Shown: in pieces, positions 23,453-33,366 of the stretch | How the letters are laid out: each line of letters begins with the position of its first letter | Position numbering within the stretch: position 1 is the first letter of the stretch | Assembly: GCA_017607445.1 (NCBI GenBank) | Contig: JAEVHH010000002.1 | Span: 3,711,501-3,775,500 of the forward strand | DNA length: 64,000 bases | Origin: Histoplasma ohiense | Lineage: Eukaryota > Ascomycota > Eurotiomycetes > Onygenales > Ajellomycetaceae | Direction: 5' to 3' | Translations under genes and position numbers: made by a program | The notes under the pieces: model-generated | Databases searched by the model: none | Told to the model about the DNA's origin: nothing | Seen by the model: only the letters and a program-made list of their open reading frames with translations

Positions 23453-26201
23453 AACCACCAGTCTCGAGTACTAGTGGCTACACCCCGGTACTTTTCCTGT
23501 TTTTGCTGGGATCGATGCTTTCGGTAGTTCTCTGCGCCAAAAAGCAACCAAAAAAGTGGAGGCAAGCTACAGCCCTTCCTTCAAATTTACTTGGCAAGAT
23601 TTGCCTCTGGTTTCTGCGAATTTAACAACAGCGACAATATATTTCGGTCATTGCCACGCACAGCATGTTATTGGTGTAATGTCGTCGTGGACAGGGATAT
23701 CAAGAGTTTGGTGGAGTTGATATCGAAGATGTGGGACACGTTGTGCAGGCAGTTCAGCCTTATATCAACAAGAAGAATGAATGCTTACTGAGATGCCCGA
23801 TCACAACGATGATCGATGACGGAATGGAACTTTGCTGTTTACAAATCTACTTGGATGACCTGAGGGGGGATGCGAGCTGGGCACAATAGCGAAGCAACTG
23901 AAAGGTTCAACAGCTGACAGAGAAATGGTTTGCTGCTGAATCAGACCCTGTCTGATGTCAAGGGGTGGGTCGTCTTGCTATCAATCTTACTAGTTCCTAT
24001 TTTTATCACATGTTGGAGGCATCTTTGAGCCTTCTCGCCCTAACTGCTTTTAAGGGCCGTCGGAAATTAACAAGCCATCATTCTTCACTCCCTTCATGTT
24101 CATCGCCTGGACTTAGCCGAAGAGGATTAGTTCCCCGATTCAATCCTCTGTGACCATCGACCCTTGACCTTGTTGTGCTATAATTAATGAGAGTGAGAAC
24201 TTTGAAATCCTCATCACAATGCAGGGAGCAAGATGGTCTGGAATCCAACACCTGGAAGGTGAGTTTGAGCCCTACCAAGGCTACCAGGTTATATAGTGGA
24301 TACATTAACAGGCAGGTCATATTGTTCTGTTTGTTATTAGACATACGCTCGTCGCGAACTGCGAAAAAGAGTTGGATCACGCTGATAAGCCGCCGTCTGG
24401 TTATCTCCATACGATACAGAGTCTGAGGAGAGGGGGGCGGGGGGACTGGGGGACGGGGGGAAGGGAATGGTTATTGACACTTTCTCATCTTTCTCATTCT
24501 TTATGAAGCTTGTCAGTACAGGACGACACTTGGTACGCGGAAGGGTCAACAGACCCAAACCGTATAGACGAGTTAAAGCCACCCAACAAACTTTCTCCCC
24601 CCTTCTTTTCTCAAAACATCAGGGTTGTTTTGATCTCTTCCTATTGTGGCATACCTGAACAGGATGCTGTCCTGGTAGGAGGGCTCCTGGGCATTGGGCG
24701 CCACTCAATGCCACCGCCTGGATTCCCAACGAATTAACACACCCATCTATGAAACCAGATTCCTGAGATAGCATTCGAGGCGGGATGTGGGGAATTCTCC
24801 AAGGAACAATCCCACACTCCGGCACGACCCTGTGCTTGGATTGTTCTTCCTTGCAGGCTACAAGCGGACAGCGCATCCGGCATGACCAACATGATCCCTG
24901 TAGTACTCTACCATGCTGGGGTCTCTTGGAACGGAGGTGGTGTTAATCCGGTATTTTCATGGCCGATCCGTTACCATATGAATTAGGCCTGGATCTGTCT
25001 TCGCTTTGGCGGCAAAAAAAAAAAAAAAAAAAAAAAAAAACCGGAGAAGGATGGTGTGATATTGGAGGAGTTTCGGGTGAGGTGGAGATTGGGCTATAAA
25101 GGATGGCCCTTTGACAAGAATTTGACACCCCCAAACCCTGAATAGCATACTATGCAGGTTACCAAGGAACTTTATCAATGCGCAGTGAGATCAATCACCA
25201 TATAATATTTTGTTTCCTAGGTGCAAATGACGGGGAAAAACTGAGGCGAGCAGCCGAAACTCCATAAAATTAAAAGGAACAAAGACTCTTTGCCCGGAGT
25301 TTGCCCCAGAAGCCCGAAGCGAACGAAAGGCAAGGTTGGGAGAACCCCGGAATAGAGACATGGGGTTGTCGGGAGAAAGGGGCAACCTGGCCAACCACCT
25401 GTGGCAATAACTTGCATGGAGAATGTTGCCGTGGGTAGGCGTCTCATATCTTCCTTTCCTGGTAGCATTTGACTTACTTTCCCCATTTCCCCGCCTTCGT
25501 CAACATCTCAGATATTTCTTACCAGAGCTCATGTAAATCACTAAAATACTCTTGTAAGGAGCAGGGTGAAATAATACTCTCAACTCGCCTCAGAAGTGGA
25601 TCGATGGATCCTCTTGAAGATCGCTCTCTCTCTCCCTCCACGCTTCTGATCGGAGCGGATCCCCTTGGCCGCGGTAGATTCCTTGCCTTCCTACCCTAAC
25701 CCCCCTGAGAGAGGATCAGGTGGTTGGGGGCCAGACTAACCAGATGGACTCTCTATGCATTGGATTCTGCAGACTGATGGAACATTCGTTTGGGACCTTC
25801 CTACGTGCGTTAAGCAGGGTAATTAAAATGAACCTTTGATTGTATGGCACCGGAAATAAGACAAGACTAAGTCAGAAACAGTATGATGGTGTAGGAGTTG
25901 TTGAATTTAGCTTCCTTCGTTTCCCGCAGGACTTTCATCTCTCTGTTCGATGGCCAGGATGTGGACACACAACAACTAATGAATTCCAATTGATGGTAAC
26001 CGAGATCCACAAGGGGGCTTCTCCAAGATCCAAAACAAGTTGTTCTTCGAATACTGGGGATATAAAACTGAAAACATGTAAAAGGTAATGATTGATCCCA
26101 AATCGGTATAGAAATGTGGCCGTCCTCAGTATCTATGCCGTAGCAAATACAAATCACGCGAAATATGTTTTAATAGCATATATATTCAAAAAAGAGTGGG
26201 A
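21101..26201. other. 5.1-kb region without a recognisable gene
   Basis: The longest empty stretch of the window. It contains homopolymers (T run 23418-23450, A run 25014-25040), a G-rich patch near 24430-24465 and many short frames on both strands, none with a motif or a splice-compatible neighbour. It must hold the 3' untranslated region of the bZIP gene and of the aminotransferase. Non-coding RNA or unrecognised relic DNA is possible. Confidence 0.45.
23418..23450. repeat. Poly-T (33)
   Basis: Homopolymer in non-coding DNA. On the opposite strand an identical kind of A run occurs at 25014-25040 (27 nt). Confidence 0.85.
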
Positions 26202-27684
26202 CTAAATTTTAACACTAGAAGAAGACTTAGGTCATATCGTTGCAGAGAGGGGGTGGTTGGTGGCGGATGATTCTGTTTGACTTACCTCCAACTATGTTCT
26301 TCGTCTCCATACTGAATCCCTTCAATCCAGTTCTTCATCTCGAGAGCTACTTTTCCGGCTTCTTCATTTTCTTTCAAACCACAATCCACCGTACGTCCTT
26401 TCCAGCTAATGGTGCGGACGGGACTAACAATAGCCGCAGTCCCTGCTCCGAATACCTCGATCATCCTACCCTCATCAGCAGCTTGGGCAATTTCCGACAT
26501 TGTCAACTTACGCTCTGATATCGTCCAACCTCTGGGGCCCAGCCTCTCCCGGGCAAGAGTGAGGACTGAATCTCTGGTGACTCCCTCCAAAATCGTTCCA
26601 TCCAGCGGAGCCGTGATGAGTTCATTTTGCCCAGTTTCTTTGTTCTTTAACGCAACAAAAAGATTCATGGTCCCAACCTCCGTGACGTACTCCTCTTCTC
26701 CGAATAGCCACAGATTCTGTTGGTGGCCTTTCTTTGCCGCTTCGGTCTGAGGGACAATGCATGGAGCATAATTTGCACCCAGCTTTTTGTCCCCGACTCC
26801 GCCAGGCCATGCACGAACCGCGTAATCTGTTGCCTCTAGAGAAATAGCCTTGAAGCCGGTTGGATAGTAAGGACCAACAGGGCTAGCAATGACGAAGAGC
26901 AGGGCAGAGGAAGGAGCGCTAACACCCAACGTCTCCTGCGTACCAATCATTGTGGGTCTTAGATACAACGAATAACCACGAGTTCTATGGGAGATATAGT
27001 CAATCAGTATAGGCAAACGAACAAATCTAATGTCGAATTCCATTAGTAGTCCAATCGACAAAGATTACTTACTGGGGGATAAATCTGCTGTCTAATTTAA
27101 CAAGCTCACTGATGAGCGTTATCGCAGCATCTTCATCGAGTGTTGGAAGCGCGATACGCTTCGATGATCTATTTAATCGTGCCATATTCATATCTGGTCT
27201 GAATAACCGGATGCCACCATCCTTGTCCTTGTATGCCTTCATTCCCTCAAAACACTCAAACGCGTAATGGAAAACGCAGGTCGCAGGGTTGAGACTGAGG
27301 TTTTGAAAGGGAACGATGCTTGGAGACAACCAGCCATCCTTGGTATTCCATTTTACCATAAGCATGTGGTCTAAGAGCATATTTAACAATAAATTAGTGA
27401 TTCCATGTATATATTTATATCTCTAATAGAGCATTTCCAATGGCAGAGTACTTGCCAGTGAATGTCGACCCGAAAACGAGTTTTTCCGGGGGAGTGAGTT
27501 TGCTGGGGGAGGGATTTTTCGTAATTGATAGCTTGGAGACGTCAACTCCAGGTAATCCATCGCTCCGGCTTGCAAAACTCGAGGTGTATTTCCTTTGGCA
27601 GGGAACAGAATATCTCCATGCGGAGCTACTGCTGCTAAGTGCAGGAATTCCCCTACGAGTTATGGCGGACACAACAGACTTCAT
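26202..27684 (-). CDS. bat1: Branched-chain amino-acid aminotransferase, probably mitochondrial
   Basis: Four exons, join(26202..26214, 26286..26984, 27073..27370, 27456..27684), 412 residues. PLP fold-type IV enzyme that interconverts Leu, Ile and Val with their 2-oxo acids, using glutamate/2-oxoglutarate. The N-terminus (MKSVVSAITRRGIPAL...) is Arg/Ser-rich, like a mitochondrial presequence. Diagnostic blocks: HMLMVKW, NPATCVFHYAFECFEGMKAY, RLFRPDMNMARLNRS, and the PLP-lysine region GDKKLGANYAPC (Lys about 242), then EVGTMNLFV and GTAAIVSPV. Intron 1 uses a GC donor (CTG|GCAAGT) with a normal AG acceptor; only this choice gives TFT|DHML in phase. The last exon is 13 nt and gives the ending EHSW|SVKI. 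A Gcn4/CpcA-type TGAGTCA site lies 85 bp upstream of the ATG, fitting cross-pathway control. Confidence 0.93.
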
Positions 27685-27768
27685 GGTTCTTCACTGGACT
27701 AACTCAATTGGTTTTCGAAAGGGAGAATACGAGAAATGGGGGAAGGTGGAAGGGGAAATATAACGGGT

Positions 27769-27775
27769 TGAGTCA
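27769..27775. promoter_or_regulatory. CPRE/Gcn4-type site TGAGTCA upstream of BCAT
   Basis: Perfect TGA(C/G)TCA element about 85 bp upstream of the aminotransferase start codon. In filamentous ascomycetes CpcA/Cpc1 binds this sequence to induce amino-acid biosynthetic genes on starvation. The match is seen directly; function is inferred from position and gene. Confidence 0.65.
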
Positions 27776-28037
27776 CCCCGGTTAGTTGCTGAAGGGCGTG
27801 ACGATTTGCCGATGTCAGGAAAACAGTTTTTTGTTTCTCCGTGTCTGTCCATTTTTGTGCCGCGCCTCTTCCTCCAGTCCCGAGCGCCGGCAGTCGGTGG
27901 GGAAAACGGCCACCGACAGCCAGCCAATCAGCGATATCGGTTTGCCTGCAGATCCGAGCTTTGGCCGCGGCGGGTAAAAATTGCAACGAATCAGACACAA
28001 TAAGCGACCTCGGAACCTTGGAAGTCCCCACGTCTAA

Positions 28038-28054
28038 CACGTGATATCATGTGA
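28038..28054. promoter_or_regulatory. E-box with near-palindrome CACGTGATATCATGTGA
   Basis: A CACGTG core (typical bHLH site) forms one half of an imperfect palindrome centred on GATATC. It lies in the 750-bp divergent region between BCAT and the Scy1-like gene. Regulatory role is a guess. Confidence 0.3.
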
Positions 28055-28437
28055 CTGTGGCTAGCAGCCCTGGGGTGGAAAGGGTGTTGAGCCGCATCTG
28101 AGGCTGACGCATTCTTATTTTGACTGCCCTGCAATAGACGCCGTGCCAACATACGATCGATCCATAGCCCATCGGGTGTGTAGGGGTAGGTGTGAATATT
28201 GCGATTCCCCATATTCTATTTGAGGAGCGAGAGAGAAGAAGAGTAAGCTCGCATGTTGTTCAGATGTTAGTGTTGATGTCAGGTGTTGTTGGTTCATGGA
28301 TTAATCACTCCGGAAGGGAGTAACTCCCTTGAGCTGAGATCATTCTAAACTTCAAGCTGTTGCTTGGGTCTCACCATATATACGGATACGTCTTCTTGTC
28401 TTGGTTCCTTGGCTTTTTTGTATTTTCTGAATTCGCC

Positions 28438-31357
28438 ATGTTTTCGTCTGCTTTGAAGTCTTTTGGCTCAAACATTGCTTCCAATTACCAGCTATCTCCA
28501 CACCCCTCATTTACTTCGGGCCCCTGGAAAGTATATGATGGCAAGAAAAAGAGTACCGGAATTGCAGCATCTGTTTTCGTTTTTGATCGGAAATTTCTTG
28601 AGGCACTCCCTAGTGGCCTTGGTTCCCGCCCTAACTCCTCGTCGCTAAAAAAGTTACATGATGAAGTTGTTGAAAGGCTCAAACGGGAGGCAAGCAGCCT
28701 AACTCGCCTAAGACACCCTTCAATCCTTCAGGTCCTAGAACCAGTGGAGGAGACTCGAAATGGCGGTTTGATGTTTGCAACCGAGCCAGTCACCACATCT
28801 TTAGCCGGACTCCTGGGGGGAAAAGATGACCAAAAGCAGCTTTCACGAGGGAGCAGACGAGCTGGCCTCTCTACCCGTGAGCATTCCGATGTATCTGGAA
28901 ATGGAAATAGTACCGAATTGGATGAAATCGAAGTACAGAAAGGCTTATTGCAAATTGCCAAAGGCCTAGCATTTTTGCATGAATCTGCCGGTCTTGTCCA
29001 CGGCAACCTAACCCCCGAGGCCATCTACATCAACGCGAAATCAGACTGGAAAATATCTGGACTTGCCTTTGCCGGTCCAGCTGATACAGGGTCACAGTCG
29101 CCGCTACCTCCGCTCGCGCTTTCAGAGGTTTTATATCAAGATCCCAGATTGCCAGCTGCCGTTCAACTTAACCTGGACTATACATCCCCTGACTTCGTCA
29201 TGGACTCGAACATTTCCACATCTGCGGACTTCTTTTCCCTAGGCCTTATCATTATTACTCTTTATAATTACCCCCACACATCTCCTCTAAAAACTCACGG
29301 CAACCCTTCTACATACAAAAAATTATTGAGCTCACCATCGACAATACCTTCACAAAGTAATGGATTTCTTGCCTCGGGTCAAATACCAAAAGATCTATCA
29401 TCCTTCGTTTTGCCTCGACTCATAACGAGAAGACCAGCTCAGCGTATGGATGCAAAGGAGTTCCAACAATCTCAATATTTCGATAACATTCTAATGTCAA
29501 CCATACGCTTTCTGGAGTCTCTTCCTGCGAAAACTGCCAACGAGAAGACCCAATTCATGAAAGGATTGGGACGCATATTACCAGAATTTTCGTCTTCTGT
29601 GCTTGAAAGGAAGGTTCTTGTTGCTCTCTTGGATGAAAGCAAGGACAAAGAATTACTGCCGCTTATCCTGTCGAATGTCTTTAAAATCATCAAAATTATT
29701 CCATCCGGTCCGCGCGTCGTTCCCGAGAAGGTCTTGCCTCATCTCAAGTCAGTTCTTCTCCCAGCTGGTGCAAAGGCCTCCACGCAGGATCGCGACCACA
29801 GCAAAGATGCTAGTCTCATGGTTGTCTTAGAAAATATGGAACTTATTGCTAACACATGCTCGGGGCGAGATTTTAAAAATGGTTTGTATATTGACGTCCT
29901 TTGATTGACATTCGCCAAGTCCACTAACGGAAAATTCGCCAGATGTACTACCTCTGGTTCGCTTAGGATTAGAGTCTGGTACCCACTCTCTTGTCGACGC
30001 TTCAATGCGGTGTCTCCCTGTGATGCTGCCGATTCTCGATTTTTCAACCGTGAAGGATGACATTTTCCCTCCTATTGCTTCCGTTTTCACCAGAACCAGC
30101 AGCCTTGCTATCAAAGTCCGAGGCTTGGAATCATTCGTTATTTTATGCGGTGGGTCCATAAAAGAGGATCTCTCGACTTCTGGTAGTGATTTCGTGGGGA
30201 TGTCAAGCAAACCCCAGCAATCCAAATCCGGCTCAGCGTCAATTCTTGACAAGTATACTGTCCAAGATAAACTAGTTCCCCTACTAAAAGCCATTAAAAC
30301 GAAAGAACCCGCAGTTATGATGGCAGCTCTAAATGTGTTTCGACAAGTCGGCCAAATTGCTGAAGCCGAATTCATCGCGCTGGAAATCATTCCAACACTA
30401 TGGAATTTCAGCCTTGGCCCTCTTCTCAATGTCCAGCAATTTGGTTGTTTCATGGACCTGATCAAGTCCCTCTCCTCAAAGGTGGAACAACAACAAATGA
30501 AGAAATTACAGTCACTCTCCTCTTCAAACGATCCCGGAAACCCTAGAGGCAGCAATCCTAATTTATTTGGAATGATGGAGACTTCAAATGGCAGAACCAA
30601 TGTTGAAGGTACACGATCAGATTTCGAAAGCTTAGTCCTTGGCAAAAAAGCGACGACATCAAGTTCTGACAATACTTCCTGGAATTCCTGGGACACTGCA
30701 AGCTCAAACGCAGCAGCGCAAAATACGATTAATAGCACACCCCAATTTACATGGTCGACTGTAAATTCTGTCGATGCTAACAATTCTGGAGGTCGTAATT
30801 CACTTGCGAACTTGTCAGGCCCTAGTCATCGGTCGATTACGCCAGATATGAGTATAAACTCCTTTCCTACACTTGCTCCTACTGCTGCACAGCAGCAGCC
30901 ATCTATGGGGTCATCTTTCCCCACGTTGCAGCCTTCACGGCCATCTCAACCATCTCAACCATCTCAACCTTCACCGCTTTCACCTTGGTCGACAATGACC
31001 CCAATAGCGAACAGCAACAAAATCCAACAACCCACTTCGATAATGAATCAGTATTCCACAAACCAGATCTATCCACTCACATCTACAGCATCAACAGCAT
31101 CGCCATCAACTTCGTCCTTTGGCCAAAACTTGCAGCCAACTATACCCCTTTCTCAATTTTCAATCCCTCCTCCACCCCCGTCAAATTTCCAGCAACAGCA
31201 ACAGGCGTCACATGCCCCTCTATCCTCCGCCCTTGGTCAGCAAAATGCAAACAAAAACCAGCAGCCTTATTCGAATTCGGGACAGATATCCCCAGCTCTA
31301 CGACTACCAATTAACCAACAGAAACAAGGCCTCGATAAATATGAGAGCCTCCTTTGA
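28438..31357 (+). CDS. Scy1/SCYL2-like pseudokinase with HEAT-like repeats
   Basis: Two exons, join(28438..29881, 29943..31357), 952 residues. SCYL2/Scy1 proteins are catalytically weak or dead kinases on Golgi/endosome membranes that help clathrin-mediated traffic. The N-terminal kinase-like domain (about 20-330) lacks key residues: the catalytic loop is VHGNLTPEAIYIN (Asp of HRD replaced by Asn) and the DFG position reads ISGLAF. The middle region (about 350-640) is helical, HEAT-like (KVLVALLDESKDKELLPLIL; DVLPLVRLGLESGTHSLVDA; LPILDFSTVKDDIFPPIASV). The last 300 residues are Gln/Ser/Pro-rich and disordered, with a (PSQ)n run, as in SCYL2. The start MFSSALKSFGS is the first true ATG; the frame above is open but has none. 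Intron donor GTTTGT is weak, but phase and the junction KN|DVLPL support it. Confidence 0.92.
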
Positions 31358-32379
31358 GAAAAATATTCACAGCCTGCACACAGGACAAAGTACCACACTA
31401 AGCGAAACTATCGCCCAGCCCGTCCTCGAGTTAGCTTTCAACAAATGCCCTATGGAGAGCTTTTCACTGCGTTTATATATCCATTTAGATTTGCGACGGC
31501 TCGAAATTGGATTTAGATCTGCACAATTAAAATGTTTTACCATGTTAATATTTAATTTATTATCTTTACAAGTGCCAACAACTCCATCCATTCAATAATC
31601 CCTATGATCCCCATTAGGTTTTTTTAAAACATGAGTCTTGGTCTACATAAATAAGGGAGAGAGAAAACGCTTTCGTCCACCCACTGAGCCATTCTTCGAT
31701 AGTTGCTTTACTTTTCTCCAACACAGCACGAATACCCCATGTTCGAAAGGGATGGTTTTGTAGCATATTGCGGGGCAATCCACGTGTCTATTTTTGAGAG
31801 ACCAGCATGCTTCCAGTGCAGGTCAGAGAATATAAGAGTTGAGTTCTAAAGTAAGAGTATATCATTGTTACACTTTCAAGAGAATCATAAGAACGGAGAT
31901 AGACACCAGCAGATCATTCGCTCGATTGATATGGGAACAACTATGGGAGGGAATGTAGGCAGGTGGAGCGCAAAGGTCGCAATGCTGTTGCCATCTAAGC
32001 AATATTTCAGACCATGCTCCCAGAACAACAGAATCTGCTATTCCCTCCCCAGAAGCTTGAATAGTTGCGAACTAGTAAATTCTAGTTAAACTATATGAGG
32101 TCGACTGTTTGCCACCGGGTCTCTGGGGATTTGAAATCTTGTTGTTTGTCGTCAAAAAGTGGTTATAATTTGGTCCTCAGAACTCGTTAACACCATCCTA
32201 CTCAAGGATGTACCCGTATTGGGAATCTGTTTTGCTCATGCTGCGCAGTATTTCTAAAGCGTTTGGGGCTGGCTTCTGGGGATTAGGAACAAGAACTGAT
32301 CGATGTTGTTATTGGAAAAAGGAGGGGAAAAGGAAACAAACAAATCAAGCAATCAACAGGTAGTAGGAGCATAGGTGCA
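31358..32379. other. 3' flank of the Scy1-like gene
   Basis: About 1 kb. On the minus strand, near 31960-32070, a run reading EGIADSVVLGAWSEILLRW looks protein-like but is flanked by stops; it may belong to the decayed gene at 32380-33300. Confidence 0.3.
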
Positions 32380-33300
32380 AGGACTAATAATGAATAGTTG
32401 CCCAAGGCGATCCCTGTTCCTTCAATTCTCTCGTCCCACCCAACTAAGCCTGTCGACGTGCAGATCCTCTCTTTGTCCTGGCAGAAAACTCAAAAAGCGA
32501 CGACTATAGGCTCGTCAAAGTCAAATTTCCATTTGCGGTGCTCACAATGGGTTAGTTAGCTAGCTCAAGGATATCACAGTCTTCCCAAACTCCTGCTCGA
32601 AGGACGTCTTATCAGGGCTGTCTCAACCGTTGCGAGTGTCAAGATGGAAGTAGATTTCCATCCAGAAGTCCTGCAACTGTGCTTCTGTCCACTCCTTAGA
32701 TGAAAAAACAGTTAGTTAAATGATTATTAGGTCTAACAGATGCATAGAACTCCTCTAGAAGGATTGGCCTGGGGTACTCAATGATGTCATATTGAAATTG
32801 ATCATGTTCAAGGTGAATGCCATCAGAAAGGAGAGCAGAGGAGAGAGGGGATTGAAGGAATCATTATGGGGTTGTGCTCGATAAGATGATCCACTAAGAT
32901 CATCTTGATCCCCCATAGTTCAGCATCGCATCCATGAGAGACGTGCCGGCGATACTGAAGGGATCCGAGACCCCATATCCCTAGAAATATCTGCCCTTGT
33001 CCATTTATAGGTCCTTCTGGAGCTGGGTCGTAGGTTGGACTTTTCTCTGACCAACTAAATATCCTCTGCCATTTTCAGTAGCTCGCGGTCTTTCTCATCC
33101 AACCCCTCGTACTATTTCTTAACACCGCCATCCATGTCCTCCCAAAGTAAAACCTCTTTAAGCTCTCGCACATGGGTGCATGTACTGTAAAAGGGCCCAG
33201 GCAATGTGGAATCCAGTCAATGCCTAATAGTCGACTCGTATCCTGTTGGCGATGAATGGATCGTGACTAAGCCGGCTCGCTGTGGTCTTGCCTGCCATCA
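32380..33300 (-). pseudogene. Decayed protein-coding gene of unknown family
   Basis: Read on the minus strand from about 33300 downward, long protein-like runs appear with interrupting stops and shifts: SRLSHDPFIANRIRVDY, then a TAG, TGFHIAWALLQYMHP, a one-base shift, RELKEVLLWEDMDGG, a TAG, YEGLDEKDRELLKMAED, a TAG, and further down KEWTEAQLQDFWMEIYFHLD, a TGA, DSPDKTSFEQEFGKTV and KFDFDEPIVVAF...DERIEGTGIALGNYSL. Several stops sit where a Trp (TGG) or Arg (CGA) would suit, consistent with C-to-T type mutation such as RIP. I do not recognise the family. No frame long enough to be functional remains. It diverges from the DPP III gene. Confidence 0.5.
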
Positions 33301-33366
33301 TCCATCACCACTGCTCTCCTGCACCAATCCTCCTCCACCGGCTGGGCAGCGTCAGCCACAGCTTCC

